NCBI GenBank assembly: GCA_010093685.1
Contig: MU006218.1
Location: 93,861-157,860 of the forward strand
Reading direction: 5' to 3'
Origin: Ophiobolus disseminans
Taxonomy: Eukaryota; Ascomycota; Dothideomycetes; Pleosporales; Phaeosphaeriaceae
Length of the DNA: 64,000 nt
Shown piece by piece: positions 33,222-45,127 of this stretch. How positions within the stretch are numbered: position 1 is the stretch's first letter; each line of letters begins with the position of its first letter. Under the pieces are notes generated by a model, which did no database searches, was not told where the DNA came from, and saw only the letters and a program-made list of their open reading frames with translations. The translations under genes were made by a program, and so were the position numbers.

Positions 33222-33491
33222 CAAAGTACTGCATGTTGTCACATACGGCGGAAACAGCAGGGATAGAAGTCTGCTAACAAAACACGTACGAAAAAATAGA
33301 AATAGCGAGAAGCTGCAGCAAAGAAGGTTTAGTCCTATATATTATAGTGTAAAAAAATTAATCATGTAGTTAGGAAATTTTAGGAGCTAGCCCCTGTAGT
33401 TTCAGTCGTATGTGACAACACGCAGTATTTAGTAAAGTTTAGCAACTGAGCTTACATAAGCCCCACCTAGGGCACACGCGCGTTTCCTTCT

Positions 33492-33603
33492 CAGCCTCGC
33501 AAGACATGAAGACACCATACAATAAGCGAAAGTATGCATCCCAAGTAATCGTACAGCTCAGCCTCGCAAGACTTAAAGACATCAGACAATAAGCGAAAAC
33601 ATG
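33492..33603 (+). repeat. 67-bp tandem repeat
   Basis: A unit starting CAGCCTCGCAAGACATGAAG at 33492 is repeated from 33559 with a period of 67 bp. The second unit is interrupted at 33603 by the 162-bp solo LTR and seems to resume at 33766 (TATCCCAACCCATCGTGCAG). A diverged unit is also seen at 32,941-33,010. Confidence 0.7.
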
Positions 33604-33765
33604 TGTCAGCCTGGCACCTTAGTTCACATGGTACAATGTGGACTACATCTCCACGTGACTCTTAGTCACTGGCTTACTCATCATGTTGTGTATATAATCG
33701 CTCTATGTAGTTCTCTTAATACAACAACCTTCTTCTCACTTTTGCCCTGTCTCCTACATCCGACA
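33604..33765 (+). repeat. solo LTR, 162-bp family, TSD ACATG
   Basis: Begins TGTCAGCCTGGC and ends CATCCGACA, flanked by the perfect 5-bp duplication ACATG (33599-33603 and 33766-33770). It contains a TATA-like GTGTATATAATCG, as expected for an LTR promoter. It inserted within a 67-bp tandem repeat unit. An older inverted copy lies at 29733-29896. Confidence 0.88.
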
Positions 33766-34052
33766 ACATGTATCCCAACCCATCGTGCAGTTCAACCTTG
33801 CTTAAGCTGACTAGCTCCTTGACACATCAGAACCTTGCACCATCAGAATGTTACAAGTGAATCAGTGCAAAAATTAAGTGTATTCCATGTGTGCCTACCA
33901 ACGCCCAACATGTGCTTGCGTAAGAGTTGGACAAGAAAACTACAAAACGCCCAAAACAGGGTATGCGAAGGAGAGTTGTACAAACAAACAAACCCCCTTG
34001 ACAACTAGAAAGATTAATTCCCTTCCCTTCTACTTCACAAGACCACCAAGCC

Positions 34053-35770
34053 CTACTGCACAGGCACAGCCATCTTCCCCCCCGCCTTGACCAACTGCCT
34101 CAACCTCTTCTCCATCGCCGTCCGCCCCTCAAGCGTCTCCCACACCTTATGCGGCGCCTTATTAACCACATCCCACGCGACGAGGTTATCAGTCAACTTA
34201 GTAAGATCCTTCTGTTTGCGCTCCCACTCGCTGCTCTTCCTAACCTCAATACCCGAGCTAACAATCGCAAGCGGGGTATCAGCATACTGGATATTGCGCG
34301 CAGAGACGACTTCGTTCTTGGTGAGGCTGTCTGCGACGAGATTTTCCTGGAGTTGAGCTTTGATGAATTTTCCAGATTGGTATGCGTTGCGGCCGTAGAC
34401 GCGGTCCTCGCGGGTGCGGCCTTTGAAGAGTGCGCCGACGAGGCGCACGGTACCGAGCGGGGAGATTACGCCCCAGGCCCAGAGCATAAAGCCGCGGCTG
34501 GGGTTGCCGACGCGGTGCAGGAGGTCCTCGTGGTAGGGGTCGATCAGGAGGAGGCCGGTTACTTGCTTCATGTGGCGCGAGCTGAAGATTCGGGAAACGA
34601 TGCTGCCGGTGCCGGCGGCGACGAGGATCCACGGGCCTTCCTCGCCGGCTCTTGCGAGGGCTTCGGAGAGCGCATCGGCGGACATGCCGGCGGAGTGGGG
34701 GGATGGTGCGTTGTCGGAGAAAGCGTAGCCGGGGCGGTCCCAGTAGCAGTAGCGGGAGATGGTGCCGTTCTTGTAGGATGAGTATGCCCAGTGCTCGAGG
34801 TCGTACTCCAGTGGGTCCTCGCCAGCTTCAATGATGGCAGTTGCGTCCTTCTTGCCATCGGTGTGCGAGACATTGCCAACGCACGCCAGGTGAACAGCGT
34901 ACTTGTCGCCATCGACCAGGATGCGGTCGCCGTACATCTTGAGGGACGAGTCGCGGGCGCGGAGGCCGAGCGTGGCGGTCATGAGAACGACAATGACGAT
35001 GAAGATAACTGTCAGAACAGTTGCGACAAGAATGGCAATCCATTCCTTCAGAGTGCGGCGAGTTTCAGCACGGCCGGTAAGACGCTCCTCCTCTTCTCTC
35101 TTGCCGTAGGCAACAACGCGATCAGTCAAGATGCACCAAACCGCCATGACAAACGCCCACACAACACTGGCAATACCAACCCATCCCTCCTCGAGTCGGA
35201 TACGAGGTACTGAAAGAATTATGATCATGTCAACGGCCAGTAGTAGCGCGATAATAGCAGTGGTGATGCGCAGTCCCTTGGCGGGTGTGATGAAGAAAAT
35301 GGTCGCAACGAGGAGATTGCCAATGGTGAGACAGGTATATGCAAAGTCGAAGAAACCAGATCCACGGCTGTGCATTCCAGGCGGAGAGATGAAGATGGAT
35401 ACTAGCAAGAGTACCCACCATAGGAAGGAGACGATGAGGAACAGGATGGTGAGGTACCGCATAGCACGGACCGTCCAAAGGTTGTAGGGAGATACCTATG
35501 GATCGTTAGAACGATTCCAATTCGGATAGTGATTAACCTTACAGCTGGGTCATCTGGGGCAAGATAACCGTCCGCGTTTGGAGGCGGCCTGGGACGATCC
35601 AGAAGCCTTGTTCGCTCGGTGGGTTCATCGCGGTCGTGGGCACGTGTTGACGTGTTATAGCTTCTTCTTGACGATCTTGATGCTCCATCGTCCTGAATTG
35701 GGTGTGGAGGTTCAGCTGTGAGGCCGTCCCCATTCTGGTCCTTACTGCCGCCTTTCCACATGCTGCTCAT
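34053..35770 (-). CDS. DUF2417 multi-pass membrane protein with hydrolase-like domain
   Basis: Exon 1 is 35543-35770 and exon 2 is 34053-35495, with a 47-nt intron (GTAAGG..CTAACG..ATAG) that joins APDDPA to VSPYNLWTVRA. The product is 556 residues. After a disordered, polar N-terminus of 75 residues come five predicted membrane segments: about residues 89-111 (YLTILFLIVSFLWWVLLLV), then those starting at FAYTCLTIG, ITTAIIALLLAVDMIII, IASVVWAFVMAVW and AILVATVLTVIFIVIVV. The C-terminal half resembles an alpha/beta hydrolase, but the place of the nucleophile elbow reads VAAGTGSIVSR rather than GxSxG, so catalysis is doubtful. This layout fits the fungal DUF2417 family, annotated as mitochondrial integral membrane proteins; function is unknown. 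Confidence 0.82.
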
Positions 35771-36597
35771 CGTGTAGCTTTTGCGGAGCTACAAACACTG
35801 CGATCCGGGGATAATTACTATTAAAAAGACCTCGTGACGATGAGGCAGAAGAGGGAAGGGTAGGTGAGCTTCGCAAAGCTCTGGGGGAGATGCGATGGGA
35901 AGGATCGTGCTGGAGGGCCCAGGTTGACTTGTCTGGAGCTACACGCGCTAACGATTTCAATGATCTACGTCATGGTCGATTTTGGCCAGGTTCTCGGAGC
36001 TAGACCCGCCTCTTGCATGCCGCGCGCATTCAAACCATCATGAAGCTCAGCCCCGCGGAGCTGTCTCCGCTGCCAGGCGACATGTTTGTTTACCGTGGTA
36101 CCTTGTTTTGCTAGTTGTGCTTTGTTGCACGTTTATTTAGACACTTTAGACACTTTATTGAAGCACATACGTCATTGAGGGAAAGAGAGATGGGATATCG
36201 AGGTTTCCGCTAACCCTGGCAATCGCGAAATATTCAGCTTGATCCCTGTCTATCAGATCATTCCCACCTCCACGGAACCGCTATGACAGACGTTCGTACG
36301 CATGTGAAAATGCCGTTGGAACAACGTGTCGGACAACGCGTTTCGAGGCCCTCGTGGCATTGTCAAGCCTTTGTCGTTTGTTCTAATACTCTACAAGCCG
36401 TCTGAACTCTACAATCGCCTGTGCCATGAATTCCCACCCTCACCCACCCCACCACACATAAACGTGCACGCCAGCTATCGCCATCCCACACATCTCCAAG
36501 CTGCCACACCCTCCGGCACCCAACCAATCGCACGCCCGCCTCACCACACCCTCAGCCACTCCCAACGGCTTCCACAACCTCTCCCACAGCACACACC
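35771..36597. other. intergenic between divergent genes
   Basis: About 830 bp with promoters of the DUF2417 gene (leftward) and PPE1 (rightward). A small direct repeat TTTAGACACTTTAGACAC lies near 36,137. No gene recognised. Confidence 0.45.
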
Positions 36598-37814
36598 ATG
36601 TCCGACCTCGCCAAAACCTTCGCCAAGACAAAACTCTCCTCCCTCCCACCACCACCACCCCTCCCCGAAGAAGACGATGACTCCTCCTCCGCATCCTCCA
36701 TGTCCAGCACCGGCACCGTCATACCCTCGCATAGTCTGCGCCCCGCACCCGCAATACACTGGTCCGAATACTTCGCGCAGGAGTTCTATCTCGAGCAGCA
36801 GGAAAGCAATGGGAAGCCGCGTGCGAAATACCACGTCTACATAACACCGCCTAAGGATGTAAAGAGCCCCGTGCTAGTCCTACACCACGGCGCAGGCAGC
36901 TCAGGTATGAGTTTCGCTTTACTAGCACGCGAAATACGACGGTGCATGCCCGAGCTCGGCATACTCGCCGTCGAAGCGCGGGAGCACGGGAGCGTCGTAT
37001 ACGACTGCCAGGGAAACATCGACAGAGATTTGAGCGTGTCACTACTTTCCCAAGACCTAGTCTCCATGCTGCATCTCACTGCAGCGAAACTGAACTGGGC
37101 CGAGCTCCCCACTGTAGTCTTGATAGGCCATAGCCTCGGCGGCGCAGTAGTAACACACACAGCCAACACAAACTCTCTCGGGAGTAAACTACTCGGCTAC
37201 GCCGTCCTCGATGTCGTAGAAGGCAGCGCCCTAGAAGCCCTCACACACATGCAAACCTATCTCGCCAGCCGGCCCAAATCATTCCAATCCCTCCCCGCAG
37301 CCGTCGAATGGCACATCCGCTCGCGCACGCTGCGCAACCCGGAGTCAGCAAGGGCAAGCGTGCCGAGTTTACTGCTGCAGAATAGTGAGGGGCGCTGGGT
37401 GTGGCGCACCGAACTCAGCAGTACGGAGGCGTATTGGGAGAATTGGTTCACGGGTATGAGTGGCAAGTTTTTGAGCGGGAGGGGGGCGAAGCTACTGGTT
37501 CTTGCGGGGACGGATCGGTTGGATAAGGAGTTGATGATTGGGCAGATGCAGGGTAAGTCTACGTTCATGTTTACGTTCACGTCCGTGTTTACGTTCCCTG
37601 TGCAAATGGTGTTTGGATTTTGGTACACGATGTCTAACACGCTACAGGGAAATTCCAACTCCAGGTCTTCCCTGCTTCGGGGCACTTTTTGCATGAGGAT
37701 CAGCCGGATAAGACGGCCGAGGTTATTGTGGAGTTTGTGAGGCGCAATGATCGGAGTATGCTTGTGCTTCCGCCCAAGGTGGCGGATCTGCTGGCGCAGG
37801 GTAAGAAAGTCTGA
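36598..37814 (+). CDS. PPE1: protein phosphatase 2A methylesterase PPE1/PME-1
   Basis: Exon 1 is 36598-37552 and exon 2 is 37648-37814. A 95-nt intron (GTAAGT..CTAACACGCTACAG) joins GQMQG to KFQLQVF. The product is 373 residues. It is an alpha/beta hydrolase with HHGAGSSGMSF (about 96-106), nucleophile elbow GHSLGG with Ser179, and catalytic His in ASGHFLHED, all typical of the PME-1 family. It removes the C-terminal methyl ester of the PP2A catalytic subunit and so controls which regulatory B subunits bind. The N-terminal 60 residues hold a run of prolines and an acidic/Ser-rich patch. Read-through of the intron would give a wrong C-terminus lacking the catalytic His. Confidence 0.93.
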
Positions 37815-38035
37815 GGCTCTTCTTTACGGACAGCTCTTGTTGCTTCTCAGGGTATGCGCCGAGCAGATCCTGAATATGCATGCATGTGCATATGTATACC
37901 GTACTGTTGATGGTATGTCATTCCCTCCAAAGGCCCTAGCCTGCTTGTCGCTGACAACCTCCTAGCTTGGGTATTATATGTTTGATGGAGGCCTACGGTA
38001 GCTGAATACTGTGGGCCAAAGGTTGTGAACGATGG

Positions 38036-38981
38036 TTATGGCGAACCGGCATCATCCACAACCGGGACAGCATCGCCGTCGCCCTTCGACTTGGGTTTCC
38101 GCTTCCTCTTGCGCCCCGAGCCCTCGACTGGTGTGCTGGCTTCGTCTGTTGTAGAGGGCCGTGCGTCATTTGCATCGGTGGACTTTGCCTTCTTGGTGGC
38201 TTTCGACTCCGCCGCAGGCTTGTCCTTCTTAGCCTTCCGCATGGAAAGTGGATTGGGTTCCTTGGGGCCCTTCGCCCGCTTCTTCTTCGCAGGTTGCGCC
38301 TCACTAGCTCCGTCTGCAATAGACTGATCCTCCGGGTCCTCCTCCTCCTCCTCCTCATCTCTCTTGCGCTTTTGCACCTGATCCGGCTTGCGCTGCCCCT
38401 TCAGCCCCATCTTGAATTTTGACTTCTCTTCTCGCTCTCTTTGTTGCTCTGACGCACTTGCCATGGGCTCCATGAGCACCACCGATTTTGATATGTAGAA
38501 CAGCGGCACCCCGGCGATACCGCGCATATGCGCTCGTACCCTGCGATCGTTTGATGCGACGATGTACCGATTCTTGTTCGTGCCGTTGCCTTTTGGATCC
38601 ACCACCTCGCCCAAGCACTCGAGCGTCGATAGCGGTTCTTCTAGGTCCTGGTGATTGCATCTTCGGCGCTCGTACTCCTTCGCTTGTAATATGAGTGTCT
38701 CGTTCTTGGGCTTCGCAGCGTAGAGGTGGCGCATGTCGCATGTCGTGATCATGGGTTTGACCGGCCCGCCAAGCACCTTTTGCAGTCGCGACACGAGGTC
38801 AATCTTGAACTTGTATGCATCTTCGAGAATTTCCGAGTCGAGGAGGACCTGATAGGGTTCGCGGAAGCCGAAGTTCAGCTCGTACTGGTGGAGGAGCTTT
38901 TTGTAGGCCTAGAATACACTTAGTAGAGTATTAAATATCGCGGCATTGATGATGACATACTTTCGCCCGTTTGAGCTTCAT
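38036..38981 (-). CDS. UTP23: rRNA-processing factor UTP23 (PIN domain)
   Basis: Exon 1 is only 38961-38981 (MKLKRAK). A 52-nt intron (GTATGT..CTACTAAG..CTAG) joins it to exon 2, 38036-38908, which opens AYKKLLHQYELNFGFREPYQ. The product is 297 residues. The PIN-like domain covers about residues 1-170, with the family block PYQVLLDSEI and FKIDLVSRLQKVLGG. Cys/His residues in TTCDMRHLY, RRCNHQD and LECLG match the zinc-binding positions of yeast Utp23. As in yeast, the metal-binding acidic residues of active PIN nucleases seem incomplete, so it acts as an RNA-binding factor that helps release snR30 in small-subunit assembly. The C-terminal third is a Lys-rich nucleolar tail. It is divergent from the DUF726 gene. 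Confidence 0.92.
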
Positions 38982-39279
38982 TGCGACGTGGAGTGTTTGG
39001 GCGGGTCGAGGGTTGCGGAAAGAAAGTTCGGCAGCCAAAAAGTTGAATGCGGGCGGAACGTCGAAGGCTCGTGCACCATCATCACGCCGCAGCCGTCTAG
39101 CTCCCCCGAATCCTCCGCATTTGACGAAGCACTTGCTGCTTCGGCTTGAGGGGTGCCACGGAAGTTTTGTACATATAATCCACGTATATACACCCTAAAT
39201 CGCTCTCTATTTCCCTCTCCGCCACCTTTCGTAATCTCACGTACGCGACTGCACTCGATGCATCACCGGTAGTCACATC
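38982..39279. promoter_or_regulatory. shared promoter region UTP23 / DUF726 gene
   Basis: A 298-bp gap between two divergent start codons. It must serve both genes. No specific site was identified. Confidence 0.45.
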
Positions 39280-42200
39280 ATGCCCAGCGAGACCCCCGCA
39301 GAGACCCCTAAATCCGAGCCCAAAAGCACCGACAGCGCGCAAACACCGAATACACTGCAGCCCGAGGTCGAATACGATGATTTTGGACTACCTATAAGGA
39401 AACCGCGCGCAAGGACACCGGTTGTGGACGACTCGGACTCGGAGGATGAGAAGTTTGAAGATGCAAGAGCTTCAAAGTCGGCAAGTCAGATTGCGCTGCC
39501 GGCCCAACCACAGGATGGAGCGACGAAAGCCGTAGTGAAGGCGGAAGCGGATGTTCCGGAAACAGTGAAGGAGGAAGCCATTGCGCTACCATTGGTTAAT
39601 GGAGATGTGAGAAAAGCGGTGGAGCAGATTGAGCAGAAAGAAGAGGCCGTGACGCCTGGAGAGGCAGCGCAGCATGCTCCGGAGCATATTCCACGGGTAG
39701 ACGTTGTGCCGATGCAGGACGCAACCATGTCAGCAGGGCCTGCACTGGAGACAGGAGGGAATGCGAAAATCAGCGTCGAGCCTTCAGGCTCAAAGCCGTC
39801 GATATCAGAGAGCCCTCAACAGCCGGAACCTGTAGATACACGCAAAAGCATTGAGTCAGCCAAGCCATCCACACATCGTCACCAACAAAGCGTCGCTTCC
39901 GTATCCGAATACTCGCATCAGGCCGCCGTCGCACAACCACCCAAGGAAGAGAAGGCGTTTGATGATGGCGGCTGGCAGACAATGCCGGCGTATGCGCGGT
40001 ACGACATGTATGATGATGACAACAGGCTCGTTGCGAAAGAGAATGTCGAAGAGCTCGCAGATATGAGCGGATATGCAAACGTGGGAGGCGCCGCAAAAGG
40101 CTACACCAGAGTCATCATGGACGACGATGCTGATTCGGTCACGAGCATGGACGACAACACCGCATACCTCTTCAAAGGCAAAAGCACAAGGCTCGACGAC
40201 GAAGAAGAATCCGTTCGAGACCCGCTCATGCAAATGCAGACTACGAAGAATCTCTTGACCGAAGGGCAGCGTGTGGCATACGTGGGCCTGGTAAGATTGG
40301 CAATGGTGGAGTTGGAGAAGAAGTTTTCCAGAATGGACCGAAACAGGAATACCAAGAAAATCTTGGATCTGGCACAAGAGACCACGAAAATGTGGGCGCA
40401 AAAGATGATGGTCAGGCTATATGGCCACATGGACATCACCACATCGGAACAGGTCATGATCGAGCAGCTGTCAGACCATGGCGTTGTACCGGCCGACCTA
40501 GTTCCAGCTTTAATGCAGAATGCTCGCGTCAGAAACCCAATAGCGGAAGAAATGGACACACCAAAGGAGCCTAGTTCTACAAGACAATCAGTATCGTCCC
40601 CAAGGCCTGATGAGACGGAGGAAAAGGTCAAGTTTGAGTCTTCTTCAAATCTCAACGAAACAGTACAGTCGCCAGCCCCTCCACCTTACAAAGAGGAGGA
40701 GGATGGATTCCAGTACCCGGACGTCAAGACACCATCGCAATTACCGGAGAGCAAGAGCTTGGATATTGATCTCCGGTGGACCGTCATGTGCGACCTTTTC
40801 TTAGTGCTCATTTCCGACGGAGTCTACGACGCACGGTCAAGAGAGCTATTTGAACAAGTCGGAAAATCGCTCAGCGTGGACTGGCTGGAAATTTGCCGCT
40901 TCGAGAAGCGTGTCACAGATGCTCTCGAGATGCAGGAGCAGGCGGATAAAGAGAACTGGAACGAAGACGACCACATGAAGACCCGAGCGAAGAGAGCGCG
41001 CAACAAGCGTCTAGCCTTCATGGGTATCGCAACAGTCGGCGGAGGACTTGTCATCGGCTTGTCCGCAGGTCTGCTTGCTCCACTAATCGGGGCTGGTCTT
41101 GCCGCTGGGTTTACCACCATCGGCGTAGCAGGTACAAGCAGTTTCCTCGCAGGAGCTGGCGGCGCAGCCATCGTTACTACTACTGGCGTTGTGACTGGTG
41201 GTACCGTGGGCGTAAGAGCTGCGAACAGACGTACGGGAAACGTCAAGACATTTGAGTATCGACCGCTACATAACAACAAAAGAACAAACCTCATCATCAC
41301 GCTCGCAGGATGGATGAATGGCAAAGTCGATGACGTGCGGTTGCCGTACAGTACTGTGGATCCCGTCATGGGCGATATTTATTCGGTGCTTTGGGAACCT
41401 GAGATGCTGAGGAGTATGGGTGAGACCATCAACATCCTTGCTACTGAGGTATGTGCTGGCGTTGACTTCTGAAGTCTATACATTGCTAACAGTGGACCAG
41501 GCGCTGACACAAGGTCTCCAACAAGTGTTGGCAAGCACCATCCTTACTGCACTCATGTCAGCTATGACACTGCCCCTAGCTCTAACCAAACTATCCTATC
41601 TCATTGACAACCCATGGGTTGTGTCTCAAGCCAGAGCAGACATGGCCGGACTCATCCTTGCAGACTCCCTAATTGATCGCAACCTAGGCACGCGGCCCAT
41701 CACGCTTGTCGGTTTCTCACTCGGCGCCCGAGTCATCTTCTCGTGTCTGAAAGAACTTGCTGCTCGTGGCGCTTTTGGCCTGGTGCAGAATGTGTACATG
41801 TTCGGTACACCAGTCGTTGCGAAGAATGATGAGTACATCAAAGCCCGGTCGATAGTTCCAGGAAGATTCGTCAATGGGTATGCCACCAATGACTGGATCC
41901 TAGGTAAAATCCCTCTGCTGCACTGGTATGACCGTACTGACATTTGTGAAAGGCTACCTTTTCCGCGCAACATCAGGCGGTGTTATGCGCGTCGCTGGTC
42001 TAAAAGAGATACAAGTACCAACCATTGAAAACGTGAACGTCACCGAGCTCGTACCTGGCCACATGGCTTACCGTACCGCCATGCCCAAGCTTCTGCGAGA
42101 GGTCGGCTGGGAAGTCGAGTCTGACGAGTTTACCGAAATCGAGGATCCCGATCCTGAGAATCACGAGAAACGTCAGCGAGAACTCATCAACGAGATCGAG

Positions 42201-43052
42201 GAGGCAAGGAAAGAGCTCGAGAAGAAAAACGCAGAGAAGGAGAAGAGAGGCAGTAAGCTGAGCTGGTGGAAACGCAAGAAGGGCGACAAGAAAGAGTGGG
42301 AAGTCTACGATGAGCACAGCCAAAAACGAATATCGATCGACAAGGACGCTCCCCCAGAAAAGATCGCCGAAAACCCAGTCATGTTCGACATTGACGCCAT
42401 TCGCAAAGAAGTCGCGCTCCTCGCAGCTGAAAGCAAACCCTACGACGCCGACGAACGAGAATTCGAGATCAAAGAAATCAAAAGCACACTACCACCCATG
42501 AAGATCGAACTCCCGCCAGCCCCACCACCAACATCGCCATACTCGAATCTTAGGGAGACGAAGAGTTACAACGACAGCGTGGGCATCACATCCGAACCTT
42601 CAAAAACAGCCACAGCCAGTTCAGCAAATATCACCAAAACAAACTGCACACACACCCCAAACGGAAAGTCGAGTTTCGAAGAATACGACGAATTCGACGA
42701 CCCCGGTGCAGCACAAGTGGAAATGACTTTCGACACCTCGTTCCGCGAACCCACGCCCTCGCCAATAGCTTCCAAATCGGCACTACCTGACACCGACTTA
42801 CCAAGTCGCACCGCGTCGCCGTGGCAATCAAACACACCTACTAAGCTTTCACACACAGACGCAGCGCCGACGTGGGACAATGCTCCTGCGCCTGAGCGCC
42901 CGCCGCTTTTCACGGCGAAGACGGCGCCAAGTGCGTCTGGTCTGGGGGTTGAGGGGGCAGGTGCGGGTGCGGATCCGATGCATAATGCGTGGGCGGATGA
43001 GTTTGAAGATGATTTTGGGACGGAGAAGGAGGTGTCGATGAGTTTTATGTGA
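39280..43052 (+). CDS. DUF726 family membrane-linked hydrolase (TMCO4-like)
   Basis: Exon 1 is 39280-41448, exon 2 is 41501-41903, exon 3 is 41953-43052. Introns of 52 nt (GTATGT..CCAG) and 49 nt (GTAAAA..AAAG) keep frame, joining LATE to ALTQGL and DWILG to YLFRAT. The product is 1223 residues. The N-terminal 400 residues are acidic and disordered. A strongly hydrophobic, Gly-rich segment at about residues 585-640 (MGIATVGGGLVIGLSAG onward) is the DUF726 membrane region. It is followed by an alpha/beta hydrolase core with the nucleophile elbow GFSLGAR. Yeast Yfd4/Mil1-type and human TMCO4 proteins belong here; Mil1 is linked to AP-1 at the Golgi. The C-terminal 330 residues are disordered, with a basic coil (EEARKELEKKNAEKEKRGSK). 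Confidence 0.88.
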
Positions 43053-43394
43053 GATTTTTAGTAATGATACGTGGGTGATGGGTTGAGTGTGGATAGGTGT
43101 TGATACTTTTTTTCTGCTGCGGTCTTAGCGTGCATTTTAGGGGGGGTGGGGTTGGATTACTGGCGTTACGGGAGTTGTGTGCTGAGAGCAGGATGGGAGT
43201 GAGGATATTGTTATGTAGTGTATGTGGTTAGGAAATAGTGTTTTCTATCAGTGATGGTGCATGAAGCGTGCTGGTGAAGCTACGTGTTGGTGAGGCTTAT
43301 GATGGTAGAGGAGGAGAAGTCAACGCAATACATCCCACATCCCACACCAGCTTTTCGTTTCAACTTTCCTATCCAAGCCCTCATCCCAACCCAG
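43053..43394. other. intergenic, no gene seen
   Basis: 3' region of the DUF726 gene, G- and T-rich on the plus strand. Nothing else recognised. Confidence 0.45.
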
Positions 43395-44180
43395 TAATGC
43401 TCCGCAGTATCGAACGCTGCGCGGTCTGTTTTTCAGTACTGCAGCGCGTTGTGATCTGCTCACTTCGAACAAAGAAATCCCAACTATCCCAATTCAGTAA
43501 TCCTCCAAAGTGTAGATTACCCCAGCAGTGGGAGATTTCGACATTGCAGCGCGATTTGATTCGCTCACTTTGAATAAAGGGAAGTCAACCTTCCTATGTA
43601 GGTAAGTGTTCGAATAAGGATATTCTTGGAAGTGTGGAAAGCGGCACCGGTAGGAGTTTGAGGGAGTTAGAAGGGGTGTGATTCGTTGGCTTGTAGACAA
43701 AGAAGGTGACAAGAAAGTCTCAACCTGCCTATCTAGGCAAGTGTCTGGACATGGGGATTTGGCAAAGTGTAGAAAGCAGCAGGGGCGTCAACTTTGCAAC
43801 CGCAGAGAGTTGTGATTCGCTAGCATGTAGACAAAGACAGAAGGAAGTCTCAACCTGCCTGTCTAGGCAACTGTGCGAATGAAGGAATTCTTCGAAGTGT
43901 ATATCACTTCAGCGGTGGAAGTTTTCGAAACTGTAGCGGGATGTGATTGGGTGGATGGGAGTGTGGTGGCTTGAAGTAGACGTTGCATACCTAGGTATCC
44001 AACCTTCGTATCCAGACAAATGACTGAATAGAGGAATTTTAAGAAATGTATAGAAAGCTTTCGGCACTGCTGAGGGGTCTGATTGGTCTGATTGGTCTGG
44101 TTGGTTAGGCTGAGAACAAAGAAGGAAGGATGAGGAGAGCTTGACAAGGAAATCTCAACTCTCTTCCAACTCTTTAATAC
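43395..44180 (+). repeat. degenerate tandem repeat, period about 130-157 bp
   Basis: The block TCAACCTGCCTATCTAGGCA and variants of it start at 43584, 43720, 43850, 43998 and about 44155. Between them the same order of words recurs: GAATRAGGAATTCTT, AAGTGTANA, CAGCRGTGG, GCGGGATGTGATT and TGTAGACAAAGA. Two more diverged units seem to precede (from about 43,395). The core CCTGCCTRTCTAGGCA is an imperfect palindrome. No protein frame persists across units. Confidence 0.7.
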
Positions 44181-45127
44181 ACTTTTTACTACGTCACTCC
44201 TTATGCTACTCGTACATATTCTGCATGTATTAGTAACATCCCTCACTGTGTCACGGAAAACACCCCGCGCCGGAAAACATGAGGGGTACTTCCACTTCAA
44301 GCAAACACAACTTCATCTTCACGTCAGAATTCTCTCCTCGCAGACCGCCGTAGTATGATATAGGTACATGTGAGTGTTTAGAACTATCCTGCACTAATAA
44401 ATTACGCTTGCATTGTTGCCTTCGTGCTTCGTCCGTCAAGTGCCTTCAGATGAAGCACTATAGTGATTGTGCACTACAGCGCTTACGATTGATTTTGAAC
44501 ACCTAGAACATAACCTAAGACGTTGTAGCTAATCTCAAGAACCTAGTGACAACAGCATAAATTTATAGCAGCATTGTAGCTGCTATGGCGTGCAAGATCA
44601 TGCAACGTCGCCCCCCTAGTCAGTACTTCTAGCCGAAGCGAGCTCTGAAGTTGGCTAGCGTGTAACGATTGACGGCTTACGTAATCATTGCTACGTAATT
44701 TGCGTTTGTTATCTGGTAAGCTCCGCTTAGAGGCTATGCTTAGCGCAGAGAGCGAAACAACACAGTTGAAGTTGCGAGAAGGGGGCCGTCGCCCGCACGA
44801 CGATACAGCCACTAAAACACCGACAACCTGCAAATTTTCCAAAAGGAGTGCGGCTAAGGTGTGCAGCACCTTAATTGCCTTCAGCCTGATGACTGGCATT
44901 GCGACCCACCCCAACCTCCTTACTCACACCCGTGAAGCAGCGTCCAGCGCAACTCGGCCGACCTTAGCCCTCTGGTGCTGTATAGCCATTTGTCCCTGTT
45001 CTATATGCTGACGCGGTGAGCGAACAAGAAAATCCGGCTGCCACGCACTCTTTTTCCTACTAGGCTATCGCGTTAAGCCTCGCGCTCATTCCTACCGTTC
45101 GCGCCTGCCATACATCTAAACAACTCG
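44181..45127. other. intergenic upstream of the HNWD gene
   Basis: About 950 bp. Frames at 44543-44914 (-) and 44688-45011 (+) overlap and neither shows a motif, so I do not call them. The last part holds the HNWD promoter. Confidence 0.4.

Noticed and set aside
29733..33765. Inverted LTR copies flanking the caspase gene as ends of one large DNA transposon
   Set aside because: The two copies are in opposite orientation, but the better one has its own 5-bp duplication (ACATG), TG..CA ends and a TATA-like box. They are independent solo LTRs, not terminal inverted repeats of one element.
36598..37740. PPE1 as a single-exon gene ending at 37740
   Set aside because: Read-through of the 95-nt intron removes the catalytic His block ASGHFLHED, which splicing restores.
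43395..44180. CRISPR-like array
   Set aside because: Eukaryotic nuclear DNA, units of 130-157 bp without conserved short repeats and unique spacers.
44543..45011. Overlapping frames upstream of the HNWD gene as small genes
   Set aside because: Both strands are open over the same bases, no motif and no splice partner; no basis to choose either.
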